Source: Vicinamibacterales bacterium
GTDB taxonomy: Bacteria; Acidobacteriota; Vicinamibacteria; Vicinamibacterales; UBA8438
Direction: 5' to 3'
Length of the DNA stretch: 64,000 bases
Assembly (NCBI GenBank): GCA_958296065.1
Contig: CATQHX010000010.1
Location: 62,001 to 126,000, forward strand
Part shown: piece after piece, positions 8,359 through 20,288 of the stretch
Numbering within the stretch: the stretch's first letter is position 1
How the letters are laid out: the number at the start of each line of letters is the position of its first letter
Position numbers and translations under genes: made by a program
The notes under the pieces: model-generated
What the model was told of the DNA's origin: nothing
Seen by the model: only the letters and a program-made list of their open reading frames with translations
The model's database searches: none

Positions 8359-9366
8359 ATGCATTTGGAGGCGCTCAACATCTTCTGCGACGTGGTCCGG
8401 CACCAGAGCTTCTCGCGCGGGGCGCTCGCCAACTCGGTCAGCCAGTCCGCGGCCAGTCAGGCGGTGCGGCAGATCGAGCGGCGGCTCGGCGCGCAGTTGA
8501 TCGACCGGTCCCGGCGGCCGTGGCAACTGACCCCCGAGGGAAAGCTCTTCTTTCAGGGCTGCCAGGAGATCGTCGACCGCTACCACGAGCTCGAGGAGGC
8601 GGTCCAGCGCAGGCAGGATCCGGCCGGCTATACGGTGCGGCTGGCGTCGATCTACTCGGTCGGGCTGCACGACCTCAGCCAGTATGTCGATCGGTTCCGC
8701 GAGGCGGTACCCGGCGCCCACGTCGACATCGAGTACATGCACCCGGACGAGATCCCCACGCGCATCCAGAACGATCAATCGGATGTGGGATTGCTGGCCT
8801 TTGCCACGCCGGGCCGCGACCTTACCGTGGTCCCGTGGCGGCAGCAGGCGATGGCCGTGGCGTGCCCGCCGACGCACCGGTTCGCGAGCCGGACAACGGC
8901 GATCGGACCGTGGGAACTGGCCGGCGCCGCGTTCGTGACGTTCGAACGCGGCCTTCGGGTCCGCCGTGAGCTCGACCGCTACCTGCGGCGACACGGGGCC
9001 GACGTCGACGTGGTTGCCGAGTTCGACACCATCGAAAACATCAAGCAGGCGGTGGAAGACGGCGCAGGCGTCGCGATTCTGCCCGAGTCGACGCTGCGCC
9101 GCGAAGTGGAGCGGCAGACGCTGGTGGCCGTCCCGCTGGACCGGCTCGACGATGAGGCGCGGTTCGTGCGGCCTCTGAGCATCGTCCACCGGCGCCGGCG
9201 CCGGCTCAATCCGGCCGTGACCGAGTTCATCCGGCTGCTGCGTCTCGACGGAGCCGGGCCGACCGACGGCGATGTGTCGGCGAGGCCGGCCGCCGGGGCC
9301 GCGACTCGAACCACCGGCACGGCGCACACCACCGGACACACCGCACCGGCCACGGCCACGCCGTAG
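8359..9366 (+). CDS. LysR-type transcriptional regulator next to glutamate synthase
   Basis: The 335-residue protein has the N-terminal winged helix-turn-helix of LysR regulators, 'LEALNIFCDVVRHQSFSRGA' with 'VSQSAASQAVRQIERRLGAQ' (residues 3-45), a linker helix 'CQEIVDRYHELEEAVQRR' and a periplasmic-binding-protein-like effector domain ('VRLASIYSVGLHDL...', 'DVGLLAFA', 'VEDGAGVAILPEST'). About 40 Ala/Thr/Pro-rich residues extend past the normal C-terminus. It lies 27 bases upstream of gltB in the same direction, a setting like that of GltC, so control of glutamate synthase is a reasonable inference. The inducer is unknown. Confidence 0.88.
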   Translation: MHLEALNIFCDVVRHQSFSRGALANSVSQSAASQAVRQIERRLGAQLIDRSRRPWQLTPEGKLFFQGCQEIVDRYHELEEAVQRRQDPAGYTVRLASIYSVGLHDLSQYVDRFREAVPGAHVDIEYMHPDEIPTRIQNDQSDVGLLAFATPGRDLTVVPWRQQAMAVACPPTHRFASRTTAIGPWELAGAAFVTFERGLRVRRELDRYLRRHGADVDVVAEFDTIENIKQAVEDGAGVAILPESTLRREVERQTLVAVPLDRLDDEARFVRPLSIVHRRRRRLNPAVTEFIRLLRLDGAGPTDGDVSARPAAGAATRTTGTAHTTGHTAPATATP

Positions 9367-9393
9367 CCGGCGCTCATCCGTGGATTTCGAACG

Positions 9394-12300
9394 ATGAAGG
9401 AGCAGAATTCACGTCCCGCGCCCCGCCCCGCCGGCATGCTGCCGCGCGCCGAGGGACTGTACGACCCGCGCTTCGAGCACGACTCGTGCGGCGTCGGATT
9501 CGTCGTCAACATCAAGGGCGAGCGATCGCACAAGCTCGTCCGACAGGCGTTCGAAGTCTCCGTGAATCTCCTGCACCGCGGCGCGTGCGGCTGCGAAGTG
9601 AACACCGGCGACGGGGCCGGCATGCTGCTGCAGCTTCCGCACCGGTTCTTCCGCAAGGTGGCCCCGGCCGCCGGCTTCGATCTGCCCGAGCCGGGGTCCT
9701 ACGGCGTAGGGATGGTGTTTCTGCCCCGCGACGCCGCCGAGCGGAGGCGGGCGGAGGAGATTTTCGGCCGCATCGTCGAAGAGGAGGGCCAGCGGCTGCT
9801 CGGCTGGCGCGACGTGCCGACCGACAACGGACACCTCGGTGCTACCGCCAGGAGCGGCGAGCCCGTCATCCGCCAGATCTTCATCGGCCGCGACCCGACG
9901 CTCGACGACACCCCGGATGCGCGCGCCCGGTTCGAGCGCAAGCTCTACGTCATCCGCAACCGGACCGGGCACGAGGTCGACCGCCTGCGGCTTCGCGAGC
10001 GCGACCTGTTCTACGTCGCCAGCCTCTCGTCCAACACGATCGTCTACAAGGGGATGCTGATCGCCGACCAGGTCGAGCGCATGTTCCCCGACCTGGGAGA
10101 TCCCGACGTCGAGTCGGCTCTCGCGCTCGTGCATTCGCGGTTCAGCACCAACACGTTTCCATCCTGGCCGCTGGCCCACCCGTACCGCTACTGCGCCCAC
10201 AACGGCGAGATCAACACGCTGCGGGGCAACATCAACTGGATGCGGGCGAGAGAGGCCCTGTGCCGATCCGAGGTCTTCGGAGACGACCTGCAGAAGCTGT
10301 TCCCGCTCGTTCGCGAGGGCCAGAGCGATACCGCGACGTTCGACAACGTGCTGGAGTTCCTGGCCCTGACCGGACGCCCGCTCGCTCACGCGGTCCTGAT
10401 GATGATTCCCGAGCCGTGGAGCAACCACGAGTCGATGAGCCCGGAGCGGCGGGCGTTCTACGAGTATCACGCCTCGCTCATGGAACCGTGGGACGGTCCG
10501 GCTTCGATCGCGTTCACCGACGGCACCGTCATCGGCGCGGTGCTCGACCGCAACGGGCTGCGGCCTTCGCGCTACTACGTCACCAAGGACGACATGGTGA
10601 TCATGGCGTCCGAGGTGGGCGTCCTCGACATCCCGCCGGAAAACGTGCTGGTCAAGGAGCGGCTGCATCCGGGCCGCATCTTTCTGGTCGACACGGCGCA
10701 GGGACGGATCGTCGACGACGAGGAGATCAAGCGCGACCTCGCCCGCGAGCAGCCCTACGCCGCATGGCTCGAGCGGGAACTCGTGCACATCGACAGACTG
10801 CCGCCGGCACCCGCAGCCCCGTCCACGCCGCGGGCACCGATCCGCACGCAGCAACGCACCTTCGGCTACAGCGAGGAGGATCTGCGAATAATCCTCGCGC
10901 CGATGGCGCAGAACGGCGCCGAGCCGATCGGGTCGATGGGTACCGACACGGCGCTCGCGGTGCTTTCCGACCGCTCCCGGCTGCTCTACGACTACTTCAA
11001 GCAGCTCTTCGCGCAGGTGACCAATCCGCCGCTCGATGCGATCCGGGAGGAGCTGGTGACCGACATGGGCTCGACGCTCGGCGCCGAGGCCAACCTCCTG
11101 GCGCCCGACGCGCGATCGTGCCACCACGTGAAGGTGGACGCCCCGGTGATCACGAACGACGAGCTGGCCCGTCTGCGGCACATCGACGACCCCGCATTCC
11201 GCTCTGCGACGCTGCCGATGCTGTTCGACCCGGGTGCCGGCGCGGCGGGTCTCGAGAAGGCCATGGACGATCTGTGCCGCGCGGCGAGCGAGGCCGTGGC
11301 CGAGGGAGTGGCGTTGCTCGTGCTCTCGGACCGCGGCGTCGATCGCGAGCACGCGCCAGTGCCGGCCCTGCTCGCCACGGCCGGCGTGCACCACCACCTC
11401 GTCCGCGAGGGCTCGCGCACGAGGTGCTCGCTCATCGTCGAGACCGGGGAGGCCCGCGAGTGCCACCACATGGCGCTGCTCGTCGGGTACGGCGCGGCGG
11501 TCATCAATCCGTACCTGGCGTTCGAGACCATCGGGGAGCTGCTGGCCGACGGCGAGGTGCAGGACGTCGATTTCGACCACGCGGTTCGGAACTACATCAA
11601 GGCCTGCACGAAGGGCGTGCTGAAGGTGATGTCCAAGATGGGCATCTCGACGCTGCAGAGCTACCGGGGCGCGCAGATTTTCGAAGCGGTCGGGCTCGAC
11701 AAGGCGTTCGTCGACCGCTGCTTTACCTGGACGGCGTCGCGCATCGGCGGGATCGGCATCGACACGGTGGCCGAGGAGGTCGGCCGCCGCCATGCGCGGG
11801 CCTTTGCCGAGCGCGGCCGGGAAGACGACGAGCTCGACTCCGGCGGCGAGTACCAGTGGCGCCGCGACGGCGAGTATCACCTGTTCAATCCCGAGACCGT
11901 CTTCAAGCTGCAGCACGCCAGCCGCAGCAACCAGGTGGCCGTGTATCGCGATTACGCCCAGCTCGTCAACGACCAGAGCCGGCAGCGCGCGACGCTGCGC
12001 GGCCTGCTGGAGCTGAAGCCGGCGGCCGAGCCGGTCCCCCTCGAGGAGGTAGAGCCGGCCGAGGCCATCTTCAAGCGCTTCTCCACCGGCGCCATGTCGT
12101 ACGGCTCGATCAGCGCCGAGGCGCACGAAACACTGGCCATCGCCATGAACCGGCTCGGGGGCAAGTCGAACACCGGCGAGGGGGGCGAGGATCCCGGCCG
12201 GTTCCTCCCGGACGAAAACGGCGACCTGCGGCGCAGCGCCGTCAAGCAGGTCGCCTCGGGCCGCTTCGGGGTTACCAGCGAGTATCTCGTCAACGCCGAC

Positions 12301-13992
12301 GACCTGCAGATCAAGATGGCCCAGGGGGCCAAGCCGGGCGAGGGCGGTCAACTGCCCGGCTTCAAGGTCTATCCCTGGATAGCGAAGGTGCGCTACTCGA
12401 CTCCCGGCGTCGGGCTGATCTCACCGCCGCCGCACCACGACATCTATTCGATCGAGGACCTGGCGCAACTCATCCACGACCTGAAGAACTCGAACCCGGA
12501 CGCGCGGGTGCACGTAAAGCTGGTCGCGGAGGTGGGCGTCGGCACGGTGGCGGCCGGAGTGTCGAAGGCCCACTCGGACGTGGTGCTCATCTCCGGACAC
12601 GACGGCGGCACCGGCGCCTCGCCGCTGACCAGCATCAAGCATGCCGGCGTGCCGTGGGAGCTCGGCCTCGCCGAGACGCAACAGGTCCTGGTCCTCAACG
12701 ACCTGCGCGACCGCATCGTGGTGCAGGTCGACGGACAGATGAAGACCGGCCGCGACGTCGTCATCGCCGCGCTGCTCGGCGCCGAGGAGTACGGTTTTTC
12801 GACGGCCCCGCTGGTGGTGACCGGATGCATCATGATGCGGGTCTGCCACCTCGACACCTGTCCGGTCGGCATCGCCACCCAGAATCCGAAGTTGCGCGAG
12901 CGCTACTCCGGCAAGGCCGAGTTCGTGGAGAACTACTTCCGGTTCGTCGCCGAGGAGATCCGGGAGTTGATGGCGCAGCTCGGCTTCCGCTCCATAGACG
13001 AAATGATCGGCCGGGCGGATAGGCTGGACGTCCGCAAGGCGGTCGATCACTGGAAGGCTCACGGTGTGGATCTGTCGACGATCCTTCACCAGCCGGACGT
13101 GGCCGACGCGGTGGGCCGCCGCTGCCTGCAGCCGCAGGACCACGGGCTGGACCGCGCCCTCGACAACACGCTGATCGAACGCTGCGCGGACGCTGTCGAG
13201 CACCGCCGTCCGGTGCAGCTCGCACTGCCGATCCGCAACGTGAACCGGACGGTAGGCACCATGCTCGGCTCGCGGATCAGCCGTCGGTGGGGTGCCGCGG
13301 GGCTGCCCGACGACACGATCCGGATCGCGTTCACAGGCTCGGCCGGGCAGAGCTTCGGCGCGTTCGTGCCCCGCGGAGTCTCGATGACGGTCAAAGGGGA
13401 CGCGAACGACTACTTCGGCAAGGGGTTGTCGGGTGGCAAGCTCGTCATCTACCCGCCCGCGGAGTCGACCTTCGCCCCGGAGAGGAACATCATCATCGGC
13501 AACGTCGCGCTGTACGGCGCGACCGGCGGCCAGGCCTTCGTGCGGGGCGTCGCCGGGGAGCGCTTCGGGGTCCGCAACAGCGGTGCGCACGCCGTCGTCG
13601 AAGCGGTCGGCGACCACGGGTGCGAGTACATGACCGGCGGCCGCGTGGTGGTGATCGGATCGACCGGACGCAACTTCGCCGCCGGCATGAGCGGCGGCAT
13701 CGCCTACGTGCTCGACATGGACGGAGACTTCGAACACCGCTGCAATCCCGGAATGGTGGACCTGGAAGCGCTGGAGGACGACGACATCCAGCTCGTCGAG
13801 GGCCTGCTGACGCGGCATGTCGAGCTGACCCGGAGTACCGTGGCGGGACGGCTGCTGAGCGACTGGGATTCGGCGCAGCGGCGGTTCGTGAGGGTGATGC
13901 CGCGCGACTACAAGCGCGTGCTGCGGGCCGAGGCCCGGGCACGCGCCGAGTCACGGCCGCCGCAGTTCGCCGAGTTGATTGGCGCACAGTGA
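9394..13992 (+). CDS. gltB: Glutamate synthase (NADPH), large subunit
   Basis: The 1532-residue length is typical. The N-terminal glutamine amidotransferase domain has its nucleophile at Cys32 ('[10 protein letters not shown]'), implying removal of about 31 residues as in other GltB proteins. The central and FMN-binding barrel domains include '[20 protein letters not shown]' and '[10 protein letters not shown]...[11 protein letters not shown]'. The 3Fe-4S ligands are Cys1145, Cys1151 and Cys1156 ('CIMMRVC....C'). The C-terminal beta-helix shows the usual Gly-rich repeats ('[13 protein letters not shown]', '[11 protein letters not shown]'). With GltD it converts 2-oxoglutarate plus glutamine into two glutamates, completing the cycle with GlnA. 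Confidence 0.97.
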   Translation: MKEQNSRPAPRPAGMLPRAEGLYDPRFEHDSCGVGFVVNIKGERSHKLVRQAFEVSVNLLHRGACGCEVNTGDGAGMLLQLPHRFFRKVAPAAGFDLPEPGSYGVGMVFLPRDAAERRRAEEIFGRIVEEEGQRLLGWRDVPTDNGHLGATARSGEPVIRQIFIGRDPTLDDTPDARARFERKLYVIRNRTGHEVDRLRLRERDLFYVASLSSNTIVYKGMLIADQVERMFPDLGDPDVESALALVHSRFSTNTFPSWPLAHPYRYCAHNGEINTLRGNINWMRAREALCRSEVFGDDLQKLFPLVREGQSDTATFDNVLEFLALTGRPLAHAVLMMIPEPWSNHESMSPERRAFYEYHASLMEPWDGPASIAFTDGTVIGAVLDRNGLRPSRYYVTKDDMVIMASEVGVLDIPPENVLVKERLHPGRIFLVDTAQGRIVDDEEIKRDLAREQPYAAWLERELVHIDRLPPAPAAPSTPRAPIRTQQRTFGYSEEDLRIILAPMAQNGAEPIGSMGTDTALAVLSDRSRLLYDYFKQLFAQVTNPPLDAIREELVTDMGSTLGAEANLLAPDARSCHHVKVDAPVITNDELARLRHIDDPAFRSATLPMLFDPGAGAAGLEKAMDDLCRAASEAVAEGVALLVLSDRGVDREHAPVPALLATAGVHHHLVREGSRTRCSLIVETGEARECHHMALLVGYGAAVINPYLAFETIGELLADGEVQDVDFDHAVRNYIKACTKGVLKVMSKMGISTLQSYRGAQIFEAVGLDKAFVDRCFTWTASRIGGIGIDTVAEEVGRRHARAFAERGREDDELDSGGEYQWRRDGEYHLFNPETVFKLQHASRSNQVAVYRDYAQLVNDQSRQRATLRGLLELKPAAEPVPLEEVEPAEAIFKRFSTGAMSYGSISAEAHETLAIAMNRLGGKSNTGEGGEDPGRFLPDENGDLRRSAVKQVASGRFGVTSEYLVNADDLQIKMAQGAKPGEGGQLPGFKVYPWIAKVRYSTPGVGLISPPPHHDIYSIEDLAQLIHDLKNSNPDARVHVKLVAEVGVGTVAAGVSKAHSDVVLISGHDGGTGASPLTSIKHAGVPWELGLAETQQVLVLNDLRDRIVVQVDGQMKTGRDVVIAALLGAEEYGFSTAPLVVTGCIMMRVCHLDTCPVGIATQNPKLRERYSGKAEFVENYFRFVAEEIRELMAQLGFRSIDEMIGRADRLDVRKAVDHWKAHGVDLSTILHQPDVADAVGRRCLQPQDHGLDRALDNTLIERCADAVEHRRPVQLALPIRNVNRTVGTMLGSRISRRWGAAGLPDDTIRIAFTGSAGQSFGAFVPRGVSMTVKGDANDYFGKGLSGGKLVIYPPAESTFAPERNIIIGNVALYGATGGQAFVRGVAGERFGVRNSGAHAVVEAVGDHGCEYMTGGRVVVIGSTGRNFAAGMSGGIAYVLDMDGDFEHRCNPGMVDLEALEDDDIQLVEGLLTRHVELTRSTVAGRLLSDWDSAQRRFVRVMPRDYKRVLRAEARARAESRPPQFAELIGAQ

Positions 13993-14005
13993 CATACGGA
14001 GACCG

Positions 14006-15451
14006 ATGGGCAAGCTGAAAGGGTTCCTCGAAATCGAACGGCAGGCGGCGCCAAAAAGGCCGACCGAAGAGCGTCTGGCCGACTGGAGCGAAGTCTATCT
14101 GCCGTACGCGACGCCCGACCTGCAGGCGCAGGGCGCCCGTTGCATGGACTGCGGCATCCCGTTCTGTCACCAGGGTTGCCCGCTCGGCAACCTGATCCCG
14201 GACTGGAACGACCTCGTCTACCGCGGAAAGTGGCAGAGCGCCATCGACCGGCTGCACAAGACGAACAACTTCCCGGAATGGACCGGCCGGTTGTGTCCGG
14301 CTCCGTGCGAGGGATCGTGCGTGCTGGCGATCGACAGCGATGCCGTGACCATCAAGGCGGTCGAGCTCTCCATCGTGGAGCGCGCGTTCGAAGAGGGATG
14401 GGTCGCGCCTGTGCCGCCGAGCGTACGCACCGACAAGTCGGTAGCCGTCGTCGGTTCGGGACCGGCGGGGCTGGCCGCGGCCGACCAGCTCAACCGGGTC
14501 GGACACACCGTCACGGTCTTCGAGAAATCGGACCGCATAGGCGGCCTGCTGCGCTACGGCATTCCCGAGTTCAAGATGGAGAAGCGCTTCCTCGACCGGC
14601 GGCTGGCGATCATGGAAGCCGAGGGGGTACGGTTTCGGACGGGCGTCAATGTCGGGGTCGACGTCTCCGCGGGACGGCTCCGCGCCGACCATGACGCGCT
14701 GCTGCTGGCCGGCGGCGCCGGCTGGCCCCGCGATCTGAAGGTCCCTGGCCGGGAGCTGCGCGGCATCCATTTCGCAATGGACTACCTGACCCAGCAGAAC
14801 CGTCGCAACGAAGGCGACGAGGTGCCGGCCGCGGAGGCCATCACCGCCAGGGACAAGCGGGTCGTCATCATCGGCGGCGGCGACACCGGAGCCGACTGCC
14901 TGGGCACCGCGCATCGGCAGGGGGCGGCGTCCGTCGCCCAGTTCGAACTGCTGCCGCGGCCGCCGGATCAGCGGAGCGCCGACAACCCCTGGCCGAACTG
15001 GCCGAACATCTTTCGCGTGTCCGCGGCGCACGAGGAGGGCGGAGACCGCGTCTACTCCGTGTCGACCGAGCGCTTCTCGGGGACCGAAGACGGCCAGGTC
15101 GCGAGGCTGCACGGCACCAAGGTCGAAATGAAGCGCCGGGACGGACGCATGACGTTCGAGCCGGTGCCGGATACCGCCTTCGAGATGGAGGTCGATCTCG
15201 TACTCCTGGCAATGGGTTTCCTGGGTCCGGAGCGGGAAGGACTCGTGACGGAACTCGGCGTCCGCTTGACGGACCGCGGCAACGTCTGGCGCGACGACGA
15301 CTGGATGACCAGCGTGCCGTCCGTCTTCACCGCGGGCGACATGCAGCGCGGCCAGTCGCTGATCGTCTGGGCCATCGCGGAGGGCCGCAGCGCCGCCCGC
15401 GGGATAGACGCATGGCTGATGGGCAGATCCGACCTGCCGGCTCCCGTGTAG
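14006..15451 (+). CDS. gltD: Glutamate synthase, small subunit
   Basis: The 481-residue protein has the N-terminal Cys-rich iron-sulfur region ('CMDCGIPFCHQGCPLGN', 'RLCPAPCEGSC'), an FAD-binding Rossmann fold ('VVGSGPAGLAAADQL') and an NADPH-binding fold ('VVIIGGGDTGADCLGTA'), and ends with 'TAGDMQRGQSLIVWAIAEGR', all diagnostic of GltD. It passes electrons from NADPH to GltB. ATG 14006 follows a GGAG ribosome site and lies 13 bases after the gltB stop; an earlier frame start inside gltB is less likely. Translation is probably coupled to gltB. Confidence 0.96.
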   Translation: MGKLKGFLEIERQAAPKRPTEERLADWSEVYLPYATPDLQAQGARCMDCGIPFCHQGCPLGNLIPDWNDLVYRGKWQSAIDRLHKTNNFPEWTGRLCPAPCEGSCVLAIDSDAVTIKAVELSIVERAFEEGWVAPVPPSVRTDKSVAVVGSGPAGLAAADQLNRVGHTVTVFEKSDRIGGLLRYGIPEFKMEKRFLDRRLAIMEAEGVRFRTGVNVGVDVSAGRLRADHDALLLAGGAGWPRDLKVPGRELRGIHFAMDYLTQQNRRNEGDEVPAAEAITARDKRVVIIGGGDTGADCLGTAHRQGAASVAQFELLPRPPDQRSADNPWPNWPNIFRVSAAHEEGGDRVYSVSTERFSGTEDGQVARLHGTKVEMKRRDGRMTFEPVPDTAFEMEVDLVLLAMGFLGPEREGLVTELGVRLTDRGNVWRDDDWMTSVPSVFTAGDMQRGQSLIVWAIAEGRSAARGIDAWLMGRSDLPAPV

Positions 15452-15505
15452 TTCTTCTCCGTCGGCCTCCGGCCGCGGTCACGTGCCTGGCCGAGACATT
15501 CTTCG

Positions 15506-15535
15506 GGCGACGTCCGTCGCCGGTCACACCTGCTT
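15506..15535 (+). terminator. Weak terminator candidate after gltD
   Basis: A small hairpin GGCGAC-GTCC-GTCGCC (15506-15521) precedes TTTTT at 15534-15538 with a 12-base gap, so it is not a classical terminator. It marks the boundary between gltBD and the NifA-like gene, and the T-run merges into the sigma54-like promoter. Confidence 0.25.
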
Positions 15536-15537
15536 TT

Positions 15538-15553
15538 TGGCACGTTCCTTGAA
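15538..15553 (+). promoter_or_regulatory. Sigma54-like promoter with altered -12 element
   Basis: TGGCAC-N5-TTGAA matches the sigma54 consensus TGGCAC-N5-TTGCA with perfect spacing, except that the near-invariant GC of the -12 box is GA. The -24 half is perfect. Transcription would begin close to the ATG at 15567 of the sigma54 activator gene, suggesting possible autoregulation. The defective -12 box may make it weak or non-functional. Confidence 0.4.
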
Positions 15554-15566
15554 TAGTCACAATGGG

Positions 15567-17195
<1,629 letters not shown>

Positions 17196-17207
17196 CACCG
17201 CCGGGAA

Positions 17208-17412
17208 ACAAAAATGTTATTTACGGGTTCTGCGTAGTACATATTTGTAGATTCATACCCTGCCAACGTCCTCCGCACGCTGCCTCCCAGAGCCGCGCGC
17301 TCTACCTCCCCAAGCCGCGGAATACCGCCAAAAGGCCGCCGCGCCGGGCCTGCCGCGCCCGCGCTCCGCGAATCGACCAATTCGTCGGATCCAACCCGTG
17401 CAACAAAAATGT
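17208..17412. promoter_or_regulatory. Three ACA-N4-TGT dyads, candidate activator sites upstream of glnK
   Basis: The 408-base gap between the activator gene and glnK is AT-rich in an otherwise G+C-rich genome. It contains ACAAAAATGT at 17208-17217 and again at 17403-17412 (embedded in an identical 12-mer AACAAAAATGTT), plus ACATATTTGT at 17239-17248. The first two sites are 31 bp apart centre to centre, about three helical turns, so they lie on one DNA face. The last lies about 130 bp upstream of the sigma54 promoter, a usual distance for enhancer-bound activators. The motif is not the canonical NifA TGT-N10-ACA site. Confidence 0.45.
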
Positions 17413-17533
17413 TGTGTTGTGCCTCATATACTACATTTTCGAATATCTTAACTCCACGGACTCCTGCTGCGACGTGGTCCTCGCGGCACGATCTTGTTGG
17501 GGTTTTACGAAAATGTCGTGCATCCTTGCGATC

Positions 17534-17549
17534 TGGCCTGCATCTTGCT
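17534..17549 (+). promoter_or_regulatory. Sigma54 promoter of the glnK-amtB operon
   Basis: TGGCCT-N5-TTGCT has the invariant GG of the -24 element and GC of the -12 element with exact spacing. Transcription would start near 17560, giving a 5' leader of about 44 bases before the glnK ATG. A sigma54 activator is encoded immediately upstream, and glnK-amtB is a classic sigma54-dependent operon in other bacteria, so context supports the site. Confidence 0.65.
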
Positions 17550-17603
17550 TCTCGTGTCCGCAACGCCTTCTTACGTGCACGAAATCCGACCTGGAGACAG
17601 CTC

Positions 17604-17942
17604 ATGAAACTCATCACGGCAATCATCAAGCCACACATGCTCGACGGAGTGCGCGATGCGCTCTCGAAGTCGGGGATCAAGGGACTGACCGTCACCGAAG
17701 TCAAGGGCTTCGGGCGCCAGAAGGGTCACACCGAGGTCTACCGCGGCGTCGAGTACTCCGTCGACTTCGTACCCAAGGTGAAGATCGAGATCGTCACCGA
17801 CGACGAGCACGTCGCCTCCGCCATCGCATCGATCACGGAGTCGGCACGCACCGGCGAGATCGGCGACGGAAAGATCTTCGTCAGCGACATCGGACAGGCG
17901 ATCCGAATCCGTACGGGCGAGTCGGACTCGGCGGCTCTGTAG
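17604..17942 (+). CDS. glnK: P-II nitrogen regulatory protein (GlnK, partner of AmtB)
   Basis: The 112-residue protein is a complete P-II: '[20 protein letters not shown]', '[20 protein letters not shown]' leading into the T-loop with the uridylylation Tyr51 ('VEYSVDF'), the nucleotide-binding '[10 protein letters not shown]' and a C-terminal 'IRIRTGE'. It integrates 2-oxoglutarate, ATP/ADP and uridylylation state, and blocks AmtB when nitrogen is plentiful. Position 42 bases upstream of amtB identifies it as GlnK rather than GlnB. A GGAG site lies ten bases before the ATG. Confidence 0.96.
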   Translation: MKLITAIIKPHMLDGVRDALSKSGIKGLTVTEVKGFGRQKGHTEVYRGVEYSVDFVPKVKIEIVTDDEHVASAIASITESARTGEIGDGKIFVSDIGQAIRIRTGESDSAAL

Positions 17943-17984
17943 GCAACAACGCACGACCACGCACGACCAGCAAGGACAACGTCA

Positions 17985-19286
17985 ATGAAAGATACACCTC
18001 GTCGCTCATTCGCCCGCCTGTTCCTGCTCGCGCTGTTCGGTGTCGCGCTGTTGCCGCACGCCGCGCTCGCCCAGGACGTGTCGGAAGAGATGTTCGCCGT
18101 CAACAACACCTGGATGCTGGTGGCGACGTTCCTCGTCTTCATCATGCATCTCGGCTTCGCCTGCCTGGAATCGGGGCTGACGCAAGCGAAGAACGCCGTC
18201 AACATCCTGTTCAAGAACACGGGTGTCATCTCCATAGGCCTGATCACCTACGCCTTCGTCGGTTTCAACCTGATGTATCCCGGTGACTTCAACGGCTACG
18301 TCGGATTCGCCGGCTTCGGCATCGACGCGGGTCCGGAAGGCGTAACGAGCGCCTACAACACCGGGTATACCTACTGGACCGACTTTATTTTCCAGGCGAT
18401 GTTCGCCGCGACGGCCGCCACCATCGTTTCCGGCGCGGTGGCCGAGCGGATCAAGCTGAACTCGTTTCTAATCTTCACGACGATCTATGTCGCGATCTTC
18501 TACACGATCGCCGGGTCGTGGAAGTGGGGCGGCGGCTGGCTCGACCAGATGGGGTTCTACGATTTCGCCGGCTCCACCCTCGTGCACTCGGTCGGGGGCT
18601 GGGGCGCACTCGCCGGCGTCATCGTGCTCGGTCCGCGGCTCGGCAAGTACGGCGCGCATGCGAAGCCGATTGCAGGACACAGCATGCCGCTGGCCACCAT
18701 CGGCGTCTTCCTGCTCTGGCTCGGCTGGTTCGGGTTCAACGGCGGCTCGGTGCTGAGCGCCGATCCAGGCCTGGTCTCGCTGGTCTTCGTCACGACCTCG
18801 CTGGCCGCCGCGGCCGGCGTCATCGGCGCCATGATCATGTCGTGGTCCGTGCAGCACAAGCCGGACCTGTCGATGGTCCTCAACGGGGCTCTCGCCGGCC
18901 TCGTCGGCATTACCGCGGGGGCGGACGTGATCAGCGTCAACTTCTCGATACTGGTTGGCCTCGTCGCCGGCATCATCGTCGTCGGTTCGGTGCTCTACAT
19001 CGACCGCGCGAAGCTCGACGACCCGGTCGGGGCAATCTCGGTCCACCTGGTCTGCGGCATCTGGGGCACCCTGGCGGTCGGGATCTTCAGTGCGGACCAC
19101 TCGTTCGTCACGCAGTTGATCGGCGTCCTGGCGTACGGCGCCTTCTCGTTCCTGGGCGCACTGCTCATCTTCTTCGCGCTGCACAAGAGCATCGGCCTCC
19201 GCGTCAGCGAAGAAGAGGAGCGGATGGGTCTCGACGTCGGCGAGCACGGCATGGAGGCCTACGGCGGATTCCAGATCACGCACTAG
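17985..19286 (+). CDS. amtB: Ammonium transporter
   Basis: The 433-residue inner-membrane channel protein has a cleaved signal peptide (residues 1-29, ending 'AALAQ'), an N-terminus 'VNNTWMLVATFLVFIMHLGF', 'ACLESGLTQAKNAVNIL', 'GAVAERIK', 'GSTLVHSVGGWGALAG' with the first pore His, 'WLGWFGFNGGSVLS' and 'AISVHLVCGIWGTLAVG' with the second. About eleven membrane segments are visible. It conducts ammonium at low supply and is gated by the adjacent GlnK. It is expected to be transcribed from the sigma54 promoter at 17534. Confidence 0.97.
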   Translation: MKDTPRRSFARLFLLALFGVALLPHAALAQDVSEEMFAVNNTWMLVATFLVFIMHLGFACLESGLTQAKNAVNILFKNTGVISIGLITYAFVGFNLMYPGDFNGYVGFAGFGIDAGPEGVTSAYNTGYTYWTDFIFQAMFAATAATIVSGAVAERIKLNSFLIFTTIYVAIFYTIAGSWKWGGGWLDQMGFYDFAGSTLVHSVGGWGALAGVIVLGPRLGKYGAHAKPIAGHSMPLATIGVFLLWLGWFGFNGGSVLSADPGLVSLVFVTTSLAAAAGVIGAMIMSWSVQHKPDLSMVLNGALAGLVGITAGADVISVNFSILVGLVAGIIVVGSVLYIDRAKLDDPVGAISVHLVCGIWGTLAVGIFSADHSFVTQLIGVLAYGAFSFLGALLIFFALHKSIGLRVSEEEERMGLDVGEHGMEAYGGFQITH

Positions 19287-19298
19287 GCGCACCGGAGG

Positions 19299-19345
19299 GC
19301 CGGCGCGGACGCCCGCAAGCCGGGAGCGTCCGCTGTCCGGCCGGC
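19299..19345 (+). terminator. Long GC hairpin after amtB
   Basis: GCCGGCGCGGACGC (19299-19312) pairs with GCGTCCGC (19326-19333) and, after a six-base bulge, GCCGGC (19340-19345). There is no T-run, so it may slow or partly end transcription, or protect the glnK-amtB mRNA 3' end, upstream of the porin gene. Confidence 0.35.
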
Positions 19346-19408
19346 GCGCAAATCCCGGGGGCCGCTTTGACCGGCGGCTCCCCCAAACGGAGGAAAGCGG
19401 TCAGCGTC

Positions 19409-20227
19409 ATGCACAGATCAACCAACCGTCTCATCGTCTTCGCCTTCACCTGCGCCGCGACAGTCGGCCTTGCGGTCGCTCCCTCGCAGGCGCAGGACAT
19501 GGGTAACAGCGGCAACGTGAGCCTTTCCAGCGGCGTGGACATCGTCAACCAGTACTACTTCCGCGGCATCGTCCAGGAGACCGGCGGCTTCATCGCGCAG
19601 CCGTTCCTCGACGGCAGCATCAGCTTCGGGGCGGCATCGTTCACGGCGGGTACGTGGAGCAGCCTGCATTCGACCGACGACCCGAACGCCTTCGACGGAG
19701 CTCCCGCCAGCTTCTACGAAACGGACTTCTATGCCGGCATCGGCGGGGCGGCCGGCCCCGTGGGTCTCGACGTGACCTACACGGCCTACATGAGCCCGCG
19801 CGGGAGCTGGGGCACCGTCAAGGAGCTCGCTCTCGGCCTGAGCCTCGACAATGTGGCCGCCCCGTATGCGACGATCGCGTTCGAGCTCTCCGGGAATGCC
19901 GCCGGGGACAGCGGTGGCACCTACTTCGAACTGGGTATCGAGCCCTCCGCTCCGCTCGACGACGCCCCAATCAGCTTGTCTTTTCCGGTTGCCATCGGCA
20001 TGAGCCCGAGCAACTACTACAACCCCGGCGGTGTCAACCACGCCTTCGGGTTCTTCAGCGCTGGTGCGTCGATCGGCATCCCGCTGAACGTTCCGGAGGG
20101 GTACGGCTCCTGGGAACTGGGCATCGGCCTCAACGCCCTCGTGTTCGGGGATGGTCTCAAACAAATCAACGGAGACGACAGCGGTACGAAGATCATCGCC
20201 CTGTTCGGCCTGGGTCTCGGCTACTAG
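19409..20227 (+). CDS. TorF-like putative outer-membrane porin
   Basis: The 272-residue protein has a Sec signal peptide ('LIVFAFTCAATVGLAVAPS', cleavage near AQA) and a mature part of alternating amphipathic strands opening 'GNVSLSSGVDIVNQYYFRGI', which matches the start of TorF-family (Gcw_chp-type) outer-membrane proteins, whose first strand reads like 'YVFRG.'. It ends with a hydrophobic strand and aromatic residue ('IALFGLGLGY'), as outer-membrane barrels do. TorF-like genes sit next to P-II/ammonium transporter genes in several Proteobacteria, so it may be a nitrogen-regulated porin. The substrate is unknown. AACGGAGGAAAG upstream of the ATG is a strong ribosome site. Confidence 0.75.
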   Translation: MHRSTNRLIVFAFTCAATVGLAVAPSQAQDMGNSGNVSLSSGVDIVNQYYFRGIVQETGGFIAQPFLDGSISFGAASFTAGTWSSLHSTDDPNAFDGAPASFYETDFYAGIGGAAGPVGLDVTYTAYMSPRGSWGTVKELALGLSLDNVAAPYATIAFELSGNAAGDSGGTYFELGIEPSAPLDDAPISLSFPVAIGMSPSNYYNPGGVNHAFGFFSAGASIGIPLNVPEGYGSWELGIGLNALVFGDGLKQINGDDSGTKIIALFGLGLGY

Positions 20228-20288
20228 GAGCCGGAGGCCAGCGCGTGTGAATTGGGACTCTGCTCTCCTCCTCGGCGGGGTCGCCAAG

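Noticed and set aside
9409-12351. Very long minus-strand open frame opposite gltB
   Set aside because: It is a by-product of high G+C at third codon positions; the plus-strand protein has complete GltB motifs and the antisense translation has no recognisable domain.
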